Counted from the first letter of the stretch, positions 48,267 through 56,186 are shown. The stretch is 64,000 bases of DNA from Arsenicibacter sp965247375 (GCA_965247375.1 CBDFHU010000108.1:11648-75647), one strand, 5' to 3'. Notes: generated from the sequence alone by a model not told the origin. Numbers and translations: made by a program.

Positions 48267-49192
48267 GCAACAACTTCAGCCGTTTGTACTTGTGCTACTT
48301 CTCCGGTTTCACGGTTAACAAAAACCTTTTTATCTGAAAGGTAATCTATACCGGCCTCCATTGCTATTTCAATAATTACATCTAAAGCGGCCTTTAGCTT
48401 TTCCTTAGACAGTCGATTAAGAGGGGCTTTTGTCAACTCCTTTCTGATTTCCTGAAACTCTTCAGGAGTGGTTGAAGCAGTAGCCTTTTTTTCTAATTCA
48501 TCTAACTTGCTATTGATAAAATCAATCTCTTCGTTAGTAAATTCATTGTTAACCTTAGGTTCTTCAATTACCTTTACCTCAACTGTAGGAGTTGACTTTT
48601 GCGTTTTTGCTTGTTTCGGCTTTTCCTCAACAACTACGGCCGTTGTATCAACGACTGTAGGGATTTCGTCTAATTCACCTTCAGTATACACCGGACCGCC
48701 AAACACATCAGGGCAATACCATTTTGCGCCATTGGACATACACCGGGCGAAAAGCATATTTTTCGGAAAATTCTTCCATGTAGCTTTGTCTTTCCACTTA
48801 TTATTTTGCCGGTCCCATTCTACAGTTAAGTTTGCTTCTTTAGCCTGCTTAATGTTCATGGAAGAGCTACCAACAACCTCCCATTTTTCGCCAAACTTTT
48901 CATAAAATTCGATGTTACAAGCCTCATCCGTAAGCGTAGTAACACGATAATTATAGCGGGTTGAACGCTTAATTAATGCTGCGATTAGACCTGCTCCTAA
49001 TTGTGGCTTACCCTGTACAATGTGAATACCAGACATTGACTGGAAAGCGGGCAATCCCAATTCTGCACCTGCAAGAACTTTCGCAAATGCCTGTTGCGCC
49101 GATGTGGCATCTTTAAAAAAACCTGAAGCCGCTAAACTTGTAGCAATTTCCTGTACTTCGTTTGGGCTTGCGGGAATTAATGACTGATTCAT
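48263..49192 (-). CDS. RecT-family single-strand annealing protein
   Basis: The protein has 309 residues. The family signature AQQAFAKVLAGAELGLPAFQSMSGIHIVQGKPQLGAGLIAALIKRS (about 34-79) is clear. The conserved central KNMLFARCMSNGAKWYCPDVFGG follows. The C-terminal 130 residues are acidic and flexible. RecT-type proteins anneal single strands during phage recombination and replication. Leader CTTAAAACAATTAT at 49194-49207, just upstream of the ATG. No cognate RecE exonuclease is obvious in the neighbourhood. Confidence 0.82.
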   Translation of the reverse strand: MNQSLIPASPNEVQEIATSLAASGFFKDATSAQQAFAKVLAGAELGLPAFQSMSGIHIVQGKPQLGAGLIAALIKRSTRYNYRVTTLTDEACNIEFYEKFGEKWEVVGSSSMNIKQAKEANLTVEWDRQNNKWKDKATWKNFPKNMLFARCMSNGAKWYCPDVFGGPVYTEGELDEIPTVVDTTAVVVEEKPKQAKTQKSTPTVEVKVIEEPKVNNEFTNEEIDFINSKLDELEKKATASTTPEEFQEIRKELTKAPLNRLSKEKLKAALDVIIEIAMEAGIDYLSDKKVFVNRETGEVAQVQTAEVVA

Positions 49193-49328
49193 AATAATTG
49201 TTTTAAGCTTTTATGAAAGAAAAATGTAAAGTGAAATCGAATAGGCGAACATGAAAACGGTCAGGATTATAAAAGGCAAAAGTGGGCTTTCCGTTTCATC
49301 AGGCCCAAATGTTTTTTGGTTCTGCATA

Positions 49329-49682
49329 TCAGGAAAATTTGAAAGTTTTAAACGTCTTATCGTAATACATTCCCTTTACCCTGATACAGTCCCAAAAGTC
49401 GATAAGCCCCTGAGTATGCACACCTTTTCGGACGTTTCTGTTTTCATATTTCAGAATGAAACATAAGCAGTCCTTTGCGCTTTTCGGGCCATCAATCAGC
49501 TTAAACGCCCGTTCAAAATCGCCGTCGTAAATCGCGTCTTTCAGTAGCCAGTTTTGCAGGTTTATATTATCTAAGGCTGAATATAAGTCCTTTCTGGCTT
49601 GTGGGAATGTGTCAGGTATTTGCGCCCGTAGATCGGCCATACCTAGCATACGCCTTGTGCTTGTGCTTGGGCTTTTGTACAT
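49329..49682 (-). CDS. Uncharacterised early phage protein
   Basis: The protein has 117 residues, helical (KDLYSALDNINLQNWLLKDAIYDGDFERAFKLIDG). The leader CTTAAAACAATTAT (49692-49705) stands 9 bases before the ATG, which makes this strand the coding one; the 71-codon plus-strand frame at 49251 has no such support. No family is recognised. Confidence 0.6.
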   Translation of the reverse strand: MYKSPSTSTRRMLGMADLRAQIPDTFPQARKDLYSALDNINLQNWLLKDAIYDGDFERAFKLIDGPKSAKDCLCFILKYENRNVRKGVHTQGLIDFWDCIRVKGMYYDKTFKTFKFS

Positions 49683-49744
49683 TTGAGCTTTATAATTGTT
49701 TTAAGTTTGGTAAGGGTCAGGGCATTGCCTTGGCCCTTCTTTTA

Positions 49745-50041
49745 TTAATGCCGGTTAACCCGGCCTGCTTTTATCCACTCGTCAATGTCGCCCCGTCTGA
49801 ACCATTTGCCACGATGGCAAGTACGATAGCAGTTAAGCCCGTGCCGTTCGTAATAGTCCATCATTGGCACCGTTACGCCTAAGTACTTTGCCGCCTCTTC
49901 AGGTGTAAGCATTTCGCCCGCCCTGGCTTTTTCTTCGGCTAACGATAGCCGATATACGCACGACTCAAATTGTTCTACCAGTTTTCCGAAGTCCTTTTTT
50001 AGTTCTTCTAAAAACTCGGGGTCTACTGCTATCAGGTTCAT
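49745..50041 (-). CDS. MerR/excisionase-type helix-turn-helix protein
   Basis: The protein has 98 residues. The C-terminal half is a small winged HTH: MLTPEEAAKYLGVTVPMMDYYERHGLNCYRTCHRGKWFRRGDIDEWIKAGR (about 43-95), the pattern of excisionase-family DNA-binding proteins. The N-terminal half is a coiled coil. It is the second gene of the early operon (4-bp overlap with 50038). It is a good candidate for the phage excisionase or a transcription activator. Confidence 0.7.
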   Translation of the reverse strand: MNLIAVDPEFLEELKKDFGKLVEQFESCVYRLSLAEEKARAGEMLTPEEAAKYLGVTVPMMDYYERHGLNCYRTCHRGKWFRRGDIDEWIKAGRVNRH

Positions 50042-50307
50042 GCTAATACTTCGTCTAAGTATGCTTTCTCTTTCGCTGCCTTCAGTTGTGCTTTTGCCTC
50101 AAGCGTTTCAATTACGCTTTTAAGGTCTGCCAGAGCTTCAGGGGTCGGGTTGGTTCGGCCCGAAAACCAGTTAAGCAGTGTATTACGGTGGTGCCCCGAA
50201 TAGACAGACACACCGGCAATGCCCCCGGGCAAACGACCGCCATTAACGACTAGACCGCTTGGAATGGCCATTGCCCGATTATGTAACTTTTTTAACCGTT
50301 CGCTCAT
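50038..50307 (-). CDS. Cro-like early regulator
   Basis: The protein has 89 residues and is the first gene leftward from the immunity region, divergent from the CI-like repressor. The segment AGVSVYSGHHRNTLLNWFSGRTNPTPEALADLKSVIETLE (about 31-70) has an HTH-like layout. The C-terminus is a charged helix. Position equals that of cro in lambdoid phages. An operator at 50324-50339 lies between its start and the promoter. The family is not recognised with certainty. Confidence 0.55.
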   Translation of the reverse strand: MSERLKKLHNRAMAIPSGLVVNGGRLPGGIAGVSVYSGHHRNTLLNWFSGRTNPTPEALADLKSVIETLEAKAQLKAAKEKAYLDEVLA

Positions 50308-50323
50308 ACAAGTTTATTGTTTT

Positions 50324-50455
50324 ATAACCTTTTGGTTTAGCTTTGTGCTTGTGCTTGTGCTTGTGCTTAAACCTTAGACCAAAATTATAACCAAAGGTTT
50401 AATAAAACAAGCGTTGTGTTAAACTTTTTTCGTAAGCATTAAACCTTTAGTTTAA
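50324..50455. promoter_or_regulatory. Immunity operators between Cro-like and CI-like genes
   Basis: Three good palindromes are present: ATAACCTTTTGGTTTA (50324-50339), ATAACCAAAGGTTTA (50387-50401) and TTAAACCTTTAGTTTAA (50439-50455, ending 1 bp before the repressor ATG); a weak fourth lies near 50368-50383. A TGCTTG-type hexamer repeat (50341-50369) separates the first from the second. The layout resembles the multi-operator immunity regions of lambdoid phages. Confidence 0.75.
50380..50410 (-). promoter_or_regulatory. Early (PR-like) promoter with operator in its spacer
   Basis: On the minus strand TTG (plus 50408-50410) is followed after 20 bp by TAATTTTG (plus 50380-50387), a TAnnTTTG box. 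The operator 50387-50401 fills the spacer between the two boxes, so repressor binding would block transcription of the early genes from 50307 leftwards. Confidence 0.7.
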
Positions 50456-50456
50456 A

Positions 50457-51188
50457 ATGACTGAACTACAGCCCGTTATCAGTGAAGAAAATTCAGAGTT
50501 TGGGAAACGAGTAGATATAATTTCACAAGAAACCGGATTAAACCTTAGTGAAATAGCCGAAAGGATAGGTTTCTCAGCAACTGCCATAACGAATGCCAGG
50601 AATGGGAAAAAGCCGTTTGGTAAAAAAGTTGCTGTAGCTATAGAAGAAAAGTTAGGATTTAACGTTGAATGGACACTATTTGGGCGCGGAAGTAAGTATA
50701 AGAGCAAAACCGGTGACATTAAAGGCGCAAACCTGCCAGGCGCGGTATATGTCGGCGAATTGCCGGGGGTTTTGGTGCCTTACATTTCTATTCGTGAACG
50801 TCTAGGATTCAATTATAATGAGTTCCACGATAAAGTAAACAGCAAAACCCACGAGATGATACGAGTTTTCACCGTACCGGGCAATAAGTCAGCAGTTGTA
50901 GTAGAGGTTGACGGGGACGACCTAGGGCAAATCCTTATACCAAGCACGAAGGTGCTTGCAATTGAGGTTAAGCCCGAAGATTGGGAAATGCAGTCTTCCG
51001 GATTGTATGCAATAGCGACCGATAACCAGCTAATACTAAAACGGATATTCGAAAACAGGCTAAAAGAGGCTGATACATTGATTTTGGTGTCAGACGAACA
51101 AACCGGCAGGGGACGTATTGCCGTAGATCGTAGATCAATCAGAGGGATTTGGAAGGGGGCCGAGATAGTAGGCAGACCAATTGACTAA
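50457..51188 (+). CDS. CI-like repressor with inactive S24-type C-terminal domain
   Basis: The protein has 243 residues. The N-terminal HTH is at about 28-65 (LNLSEIAERIGFSATAITNARNGKKPFGKKVAVAIEEKLG). The C-terminal half (about 105-240) has the S24/LexA layout: VVVEVDGDDLGQILIPSTKV aligns with the V-x-GDSM-x-P motif, but Asp-Asp-Leu replaces Asp-Ser-Met, so the nucleophilic serine is missing; the general-base Lys is present in LILKRIF (Lys195). It should dimerise but not cleave itself, so induction by RecA-type self-cleavage is unlikely. Operators flank the start codon, which suggests autoregulation. The next gene starts inside its end. Confidence 0.85.
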   Translation: MTELQPVISEENSEFGKRVDIISQETGLNLSEIAERIGFSATAITNARNGKKPFGKKVAVAIEEKLGFNVEWTLFGRGSKYKSKTGDIKGANLPGAVYVGELPGVLVPYISIRERLGFNYNEFHDKVNSKTHEMIRVFTVPGNKSAVVVEVDGDDLGQILIPSTKVLAIEVKPEDWEMQSSGLYAIATDNQLILKRIFENRLKEADTLILVSDEQTGRGRIAVDRRSIRGIWKGAEIVGRPID

Positions 51189-51195
51189 CACCAAC

Positions 51196-51429
51196 ATGAA
51201 AAAACTTTTTGCTTTTATCCTGATTTGTGGTGCCTGCCTTGGGTGTGATAGCCTTGGCATAGGCAAGCAATGTTACACATGCACCACAATTTCATACCTT
51301 CCAAGCCTGCAAAAGATAGGAGAGAAAGACACCGAAGTTTGCGGGCGCTCCGACATGGAAAAATTCAAAACAGAAAATACGGGCAATAAAGGCACTGTCA
51401 TTTTGCAGACCAATTGCACCAGCAAGTAA
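51196..51429 (+). CDS. Small Cys-rich lipoprotein co-expressed with the repressor
   Basis: The protein has 77 residues from the ATG at 51196; a TTG at 51181 would add five residues in front of the signal peptide. Signal peptide MKKLFAFILICGACLGC with a lipobox at Cys17 (a second Cys at 14). The mature part has an early CYTC motif and two more Cys. It lies directly after the repressor and before a terminator, so it should be made in the lysogen. Lipoproteins in this position often block entry of related phages; here that is an inference. Confidence 0.65.
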   Translation: MKKLFAFILICGACLGCDSLGIGKQCYTCTTISYLPSLQKIGEKDTEVCGRSDMEKFKTENTGNKGTVILQTNCTSK

Positions 51430-51434
51430 AACTA

Positions 51435-51461
51435 AAGGGGCCTTACAGCCCCTTATTTTTT
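51435..51461 (+). terminator. Terminator of the repressor-lipoprotein unit
   Basis: AAGGGGC (51435-51441) and GCCCCTT (51448-51454) form a 7-bp stem with a 6-base loop, followed by ATTTTTT. It overlaps the integrase stop codon and may also end the integrase transcript. Confidence 0.88.
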
Positions 51462-52790
51462 CGAAAAAATAGTCTTGAGCACTTTACTGGTATCCTGACC
51501 TGATATTTTTTCAATGTAGCTTTTTGTGTTTTTCAGGTCACTGTGACCAAGCATTTTTTGAATATCGGCCAAGCCTATACCGCCCTCTTTCTCCATTATA
51601 CGGCGTGCCAAATCCGCAACCGAATGGCGGGCTGTGTGCATTGTTAAATCAGCGTCGATTAGTTTAAGTCCCGCGTTTATGCGTTGGGTTGCTACTATAA
51701 TATCCCGCCTTAGCTTTAATTTAACCTCATAAGGAGCATCGTTTATACTTTTCCTTGTATACTTAGCATAAGCCTCTTTATTGTCCAGAAATGGCAAAAC
51801 AAACGCATTTTCAGGGGCGTTTAGCTTCCACCACCGGTTTAATATATCCAGCGCCTCCGGCATTATTTCCGTTACGATGTAATTATCTGTCTTATACTGT
51901 TGATAACGGACCAAAACCGGCAGGCCGTTGGAAGTTTCAAATTCATTGTACTTGAGTAATAACACATCTGATACACGCATACCACCAAGAAAGTACGATA
52001 GTAGCCATACCGAAAACGCCTCCCGAACCGGCAGGCCATTGGACTTGCCCCGTTTAATCTCCAGTACCCGGACCGCTTCTATGTCCTGTTCCCGTAACCG
52101 CAATTTCTTTGAATTGTCGGTTTGGGTAAGCTTATCTATATTACTGTAAGGGCTTTGTTTTTGGGCCTGCCTTTTACTCATGCCGCATTGCATTAGTATA
52201 TCTACGTGCATGCTTGCCAGGCTTGCCAACGTTACGTTTATTGTTCCCTCCCTGTAGTAATTACCCCTGTTGTTTTTCTTGCCCTGTAAATACATTTGAA
52301 AGCGCCGTATCAATCCGCTGCCTACAGAGCCGACTTTCAAATCATCACCGGCAAACTCTTTGAGTAGCTCAACGTGATATTTCCAGTTGTCAAGGGTGCC
52401 CGGCGCTCGTGTACGTTTGTTCCTTTCTATTGCTCTTTCCAGCAATTCAAAATAGTTGTCCCCGCCTGCGGTTTTTGCCTGCTCTGCTACTGCCTTCGGA
52501 GTTATCAGGCCATTCCCCCGTATTTCTATATCCTGTTGTTGCAGGCCCCTGGCTATCTGCTCGATTTCGTCAAGCTCATTTTTAAGGACTGCATTCAGGG
52601 CATCTTTTTTATCAAGCCCTTTTATCCATTTACCGGCAGGCTTTCCCGCCCAATACTTTTTGCCCGGTATTGAGACGCTGGTTTTAACTCGTGCGGGCTT
52701 CTCTCCCTGTCTATGTATTCGTATGAGAACAGTGTATAGCCCTTGTGCATTCGGCTTACTGTTCAATTCTAAGTTAAAAGTCAATCCCAT
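51453..52790 (-). CDS. int: Tyrosine integrase
   Basis: This is the site-specific recombinase that integrates and excises the phage, 445 residues. The N-terminal arm-binding domain spans about 1-105, the core-binding SAM-like domain about 110-215, and the catalytic domain about 230-440. All active-site residues are present: Arg272 (GGMRVSD), Lys300 (YKTDN), His385 and Arg388 (MHTARHS), His416 (LGHSD) and Tyr425 (KSYIEK). The gene ends by overlapping the repressor-unit terminator and starts 196 bp from the attR core, with arm-type repeats and two operator-like sites in between. Confidence 0.95.
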   Translation of the reverse strand: MGLTFNLELNSKPNAQGLYTVLIRIHRQGEKPARVKTSVSIPGKKYWAGKPAGKWIKGLDKKDALNAVLKNELDEIEQIARGLQQQDIEIRGNGLITPKAVAEQAKTAGGDNYFELLERAIERNKRTRAPGTLDNWKYHVELLKEFAGDDLKVGSVGSGLIRRFQMYLQGKKNNRGNYYREGTINVTLASLASMHVDILMQCGMSKRQAQKQSPYSNIDKLTQTDNSKKLRLREQDIEAVRVLEIKRGKSNGLPVREAFSVWLLSYFLGGMRVSDVLLLKYNEFETSNGLPVLVRYQQYKTDNYIVTEIMPEALDILNRWWKLNAPENAFVLPFLDNKEAYAKYTRKSINDAPYEVKLKLRRDIIVATQRINAGLKLIDADLTMHTARHSVADLARRIMEKEGGIGLADIQKMLGHSDLKNTKSYIEKISGQDTSKVLKTIFSKK

Positions 52791-52824
52791 TGCATGTTAT
52801 TTTGGTTAACATACAATTTAGGGC

Positions 52825-52905
52825 ATTACTGTAACATTACTGTAATATTTTTTAGCAAATCATACAATTTAAACTTTTGGTTTAATAAATAAACTTTTGG
52901 TTTAA
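52825..52905. promoter_or_regulatory. Attachment-site arm: integrase arm repeats and operator pair
   Basis: ATTACTGTAA occurs twice, 11 bp apart (52825-52834 and 52836-52845). The sequence TACTGTAATAT (52838-52848) recurs near the left end at 6502-6512, so these are candidate arm-type integrase sites. Further right, AAACTTTTGGTTTAA is repeated 20 bp apart (52871-52885 and 52891-52905), like the paired operators elsewhere. Confidence 0.55.
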
Positions 52906-52966
52906 ATAATTTTTAGCCAATTTACATTGCTAAACTAACCTAAACCCGCCTTTTTAGGATATAGGT

Positions 52967-53014
52967 TCAAATTAGTTTAATTGTAAATTCGTTCAGGATG
53001 TATGAAAGGTCCAT
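52967..53014 (-). pseudogene. 15-codon stub of the host PLP gene start at attR
   Basis: The original start ATG (53012-53014), three bases after the permease stop, is followed by the attachment core and then phage DNA, giving a 15-residue frame that ends at TGA 52967-52969. It records the host arrangement before integration: the PLP gene used to begin Met-Asp-Leu-Ser-Tyr. Confidence 0.85.
52986..53011 (-). other. attR core (26 bp)
   Basis: Identical to 6423-6448. The host side begins directly at 53012 with the former start codon of the PLP gene, so attB lies across codons 2 to 10 of that gene. Confidence 0.93.
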
Positions 53015-53017
53015 AAG

Positions 53018-54331
53018 TTAAAAGATTCGCTTTAAGACATAATACAGCGGCCAGCCGCTCAGAAACAACCCCCAGCCTACAGCCGCCGTCATTGGATCGC
53101 TGATAATGACGTTGATCGATACAATGACGAGAAACAGAATGAACAGCAGCGGTATAACCGGATAGGACCACACGCGATAGCCCGTATGAGTATCTGTACC
53201 GGCAACGCGGCGCCGGAAAATAAACAGCGTGGCCGCCGCACTGGCCAGCGCAATGCTGTCAATCGACATTACATAATTCACAATTTTCTCGAACGTACCC
53301 AGAAAAAACAGCGAGATCAGCATGATAGCCAGCAAAAACGTCAGTGCAAACTCCTGCGTCTGCGTGCGGGCATTTACCCGTTTGAATGCCGGTGGCAGAA
53401 TTCCGTCGTCGGCCATGGCGTAGTAGACTCGTGGCAACGACAACAGACTGGCATTCAGATAGCCCAGCACCGACGTAAAAATGGCGACAGATGCCAGTTT
53501 TCCGCCCCATTCTCCGAACATGGCCCGCGCCAGATCGGCCGCCACCAGCTTGCTATTGGTCAGTCCGGCAAAGCCCAGCTGGTGATAATAGGCGTAGTTA
53601 AGTCCCAGATACAGAGCCATGATCAGCACCATGCCGCCGATAATTCCTCGTGGCGTATTCCGGATCGGGTCCTTGATATCGGCCCCGAAATTAAGGACCT
53701 GCTGATAGCCGCCATAGGTATAAAAGACCGCAATCAGGCTGGCAAAGAAATGCCAGGCCGCGCCGCGGTCCCCCGCTGCAACCGGTTCGTCACCCGATAT
53801 GGTATCCGTGGCGCCCGCCATAAACATACCCAGGCACAGCACCAGCATTAAGCCGACCTTCAGGCTGCTCAGGATATTCTGCGTACGGGCACCGGAGCGG
53901 ATACCCAGCATGTTAACCACATAAAAGAACAGGACCATGCTGATGGCTGTCATGTTGATACCCAGCCGCGTGTGCAGATCTTCGGGCAGAAACGGATTCA
54001 CGTATTCGGCACCAATCAGGGCCACACCCACATTGCCGGCTCCGTAGGTCAGCACAATCACCCAGTTCAGCATAAAGGCAAAAACCGGATGAAAAGCCGT
54101 TGAAATGAGTTTGTAAAAACCACCGGGGAAGTGGTAGCGTGCTCCGATTTCAGCGTAGGTAAGGGCCCCGCACAGGCTGACAAGGCCACCGGCAATCCAT
54201 GCCGCAAAAAAAATCATGGGAGAACCCGCTGATTGCGCCACAATGGCGGGCGTCCGGAAAATACCAATGCCAATGACCAGACTGACAACAATCATCATCA
54301 GGTCAAATACCGAGAGTTTAGGTTGAATCAT
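53018..54331 (-). CDS. APC-family amino-acid permease
   Basis: This is an inner-membrane transporter with 437 residues and about 12 hydrophobic segments. The family opening LMMIVVSLVIGIGIFRTPAIVAQSAGSP is clear (helix 1 with the GIGIF kink), and AALTYAEIGA-like residues in helix 2 (GALTYAEIGARYHFPGG) follow. Substrate is probably an amino acid or polyamine. Before phage entry the PLP gene followed 3 bp downstream, so uptake and catabolism of a sulphur or related amino acid may have been linked. The gene now ends at the prophage border. Confidence 0.88.
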   Translation of the reverse strand: MIQPKLSVFDLMMIVVSLVIGIGIFRTPAIVAQSAGSPMIFFAAWIAGGLVSLCGALTYAEIGARYHFPGGFYKLISTAFHPVFAFMLNWVIVLTYGAGNVGVALIGAEYVNPFLPEDLHTRLGINMTAISMVLFFYVVNMLGIRSGARTQNILSSLKVGLMLVLCLGMFMAGATDTISGDEPVAAGDRGAAWHFFASLIAVFYTYGGYQQVLNFGADIKDPIRNTPRGIIGGMVLIMALYLGLNYAYYHQLGFAGLTNSKLVAADLARAMFGEWGGKLASVAIFTSVLGYLNASLLSLPRVYYAMADDGILPPAFKRVNARTQTQEFALTFLLAIMLISLFFLGTFEKIVNYVMSIDSIALASAAATLFIFRRRVAGTDTHTGYRVWSYPVIPLLFILFLVIVSINVIISDPMTAAVGWGLFLSGWPLYYVLKRIF

Positions 54332-54612
54332 GATAATTCAAATAAACAACACGGTAAACGTTTTTACTACTCTCTGACTGAATTAGGTCCGTTTTGCCCG
54401 TCCGCTAATGGTCATAGCCTTGTCCGAAAGCGGACAGCCCCCATACGAAAACAAAACCAAAATACTGATTATCAGCAACAAAAGCAGTTTGGCACTGTGC
54501 TTGAACAACATACTATCAGTATTTACAGCCGGGTTACCATTACAGCAAAAGGTAACTTATATTGCAGGCAGGTATCACTGAATTGCCGTTATACGATCAA
54601 CTATACTTCATT

Positions 54613-55296
54613 ATGATTTCGCTTAAAAACATCTCCAAATACTATCCGGCCGGCTTCGGGCGGGTATATGTGCTGCGTAACATCAGCCTCGACATTGCTG
54701 AAGGTGAGTTTGTCAGCATCATGGGGCCATCGGGTTCCGGCAAGTCGACGCTGCTCCATATTCTGGGTCTGCTCGAAGAGCCGTCTGAAGGCGAATACCT
54801 TTTTCTGGATACACCGGTACAGAAACTGTCTGAAAAACGCCGGACCGATCTCCACCGCAACCACATCGGTTTTGTGTTCCAGGCGTACCACCTGATCGAC
54901 GAGCTGACTGTATACGAAAACATTGAGACACCGCTGCTTTACAAAGGTATGTCGTCATCGGAGCGTAAGAGCCGCGTTGCCGATCTGCTGGACCGCTTCA
55001 ACATTGTCGGCAAAAAAGATCTATTCCCGAATCAGCTGTCGGGCGGTCAGCAGCAGCTGGTTGGTATTGCACGTGCCGTTGCGGCACGGCCACGGGTAAT
55101 TTTCGCCGATGAACCTACCGGTAACCTGCACTCCGATCAGGCAAAGGAAATTATGGAGTTATTTAAAAAACTCAATCAGGAAGACGGCGTTACCATCGTG
55201 CAGGTAACGCACTCCGACGTAAATGCGGCCTATGGCAACCGCATCCTGAATCTTAAGGACGGCTGGCTCGAATCAACACCTGTCCCGACCCTTTAA
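54613..55296 (+). CDS. ABC transporter ATP-binding protein (LolD/MacB type)
   Basis: The protein has 228 residues from the ATG at 54613; the in-frame ATG at 54562 would add 17 residues not typical of the family. Walker A is GPSGSGKST (about 38-46), the Q-loop near 88, signature LSGGQQQLVGIARA (about 143-156, with Leu in place of the usual Arg-Val), Walker B VIFADEPT (about 163-170), and H-loop VTHSD near 201. It is a stand-alone ATPase here with no permease next to it, so its partner must be elsewhere. Confidence 0.88.
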   Translation: MISLKNISKYYPAGFGRVYVLRNISLDIAEGEFVSIMGPSGSGKSTLLHILGLLEEPSEGEYLFLDTPVQKLSEKRRTDLHRNHIGFVFQAYHLIDELTVYENIETPLLYKGMSSSERKSRVADLLDRFNIVGKKDLFPNQLSGGQQQLVGIARAVAARPRVIFADEPTGNLHSDQAKEIMELFKKLNQEDGVTIVQVTHSDVNAAYGNRILNLKDGWLESTPVPTL

Positions 55297-55304
55297 AACG
55301 GCTT

Positions 55305-55398
55305 TTTTGACAGGATTACAGCATGTAGGGGCTCAAGAAAACTACCTGTCATGTCAGTCCTGTCAAAACAGAAGCCATGACAGTCTTCCTGTCAACCG
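55305..55398. repeat. GACAGGA/TCCTGTC repeat cluster between convergent genes
   Basis: TTTTGACAGGA (55305-55315) and TCCTGTCAAAA (55358-55368) are perfect inverse copies; further CCTGTCA/TGACAG units lie near 55345-55351, 55378-55383 and 55388-55394. It sits between the convergent ABC ATPase and aminotransferase genes and could act as a terminator or as a REP-like element. Confidence 0.6.
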
Positions 55399-56186
55399 AT
55401 CACACCGGCGCGGGTGAGCAACGGAATGATGTCATCGGCAGTGCCTTTATAGAGCTGAATACCGGCAACATTAGCACAGAAGATCACATCGGCATCATCC
55501 AGTTCATGCGGGAAAAACAGCCCTTCCTGAAAAGGAATACCGCTCCGCAGCAACTGCCGCCGGATAACACCGTTGATGCAGCCTGATTGCAGCGACGGCG
55601 TGTACCAGGCACCGCGTTTGGCCCAGAACAGATTCGACGCCACGCATTCGGCCAGATGACCGGCCGTGTCCAGCAAAATGGCCTCATCAGCCCCCTGCTG
55701 CTGCCGGTAATACCCCGCCAGGACATACGGCAGCGCATTCAGGGTTTTGCAGGAAGAAATAACCGATTGGCTAAGGCGGATATCCGGAAAAATGCAGAAC
55801 CGCTCTTTCGGTGTAACCGCAAACGCGGCTCCGGGCCGGGCCGTCAGCAGCCAGTCAGCTCCGCAGGTCGCAGGCGTATACAAGCCCCCGGGCTGCCGCC
55901 AGACCTGTAGTTTAATCCGCGCCGGCTGACCCGTTAGCCGGTTTGCGCTGAGTAACCGCAACACAGCCTCATACAGGGACTCCGGCATCAGGCCGGCGGG
56001 GCGATTCAGGTGCAGTGCCTGCAGGCCTTCATCAAGCCGCGCCATGTGATCCGGCCAGAACCAGACGGTATCCTGTTCGTAACGGATCGTTTCAAACAGC
56101 CCGTCTCCATATTGAAATGCCCGGTTGTGGGAGCTTGCCACAAAACCGGTTTCCGGCACTATGTCCGAGTTATAGACCAAATACAT
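55392..56186 (-). CDS. Class IV aminotransferase (PabC/IlvE-like)
   Basis: This is a PLP enzyme of fold type IV, 264 residues. FQYGDGLFETIRYEQDTVWFWPDHMARLDEGL (about 26-58) is the family N-terminal signature. The Schiff-base Lys is in VISSCKTLNALPYVLAGYY (near residue 147), followed by ADEAILLDTAGHLAECVASNLF. It could be an aminodeoxychorismate lyase or a branched-chain/D-amino-acid aminotransferase; the short length and lack of IlvE-specific motifs fit the first. It stands alone between convergent and divergent neighbours. Confidence 0.83.
   Translation of the reverse strand: MYLVYNSDIVPETGFVASSHNRAFQYGDGLFETIRYEQDTVWFWPDHMARLDEGLQALHLNRPAGLMPESLYEAVLRLLSANRLTGQPARIKLQVWRQPGGLYTPATCGADWLLTARPGAAFAVTPKERFCIFPDIRLSQSVISSCKTLNALPYVLAGYYRQQQGADEAILLDTAGHLAECVASNLFWAKRGAWYTPSLQSGCINGVIRRQLLRSGIPFQEGLFFPHELDDADVIFCANVAGIQLYKGTADDIIPLLTRAGVIG

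Larger units (their letters stand above)
6423..53011. mobile_element. Integrated temperate siphovirus prophage
   Basis: The element is bounded by a perfect 26-bp direct repeat (6423-6448 and 52986-53011), with a tyrosine integrase next to the right repeat. Excision by recombination between the repeats would release 46,563 bp. It encodes terminase, portal, capsid, protease, tape measure, tail fibres, lysis genes, replication and recombination genes, repressor and antirepressor, so all modules of a tailed temperate phage are present. The tape measure, HK97 gp10-like protein and frameshifted tail chaperone indicate a long-tailed siphovirus. Base composition is more AT-rich than the flanks. The only visible damage is the out-of-frame head protease. 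Confidence 0.95.

Noticed and set aside
49251..49466. 71-codon plus-strand frame near the early genes
   Set aside because: It overlaps the minus-strand gene 49329-49682, which carries the exact phage leader motif and fits the operon.
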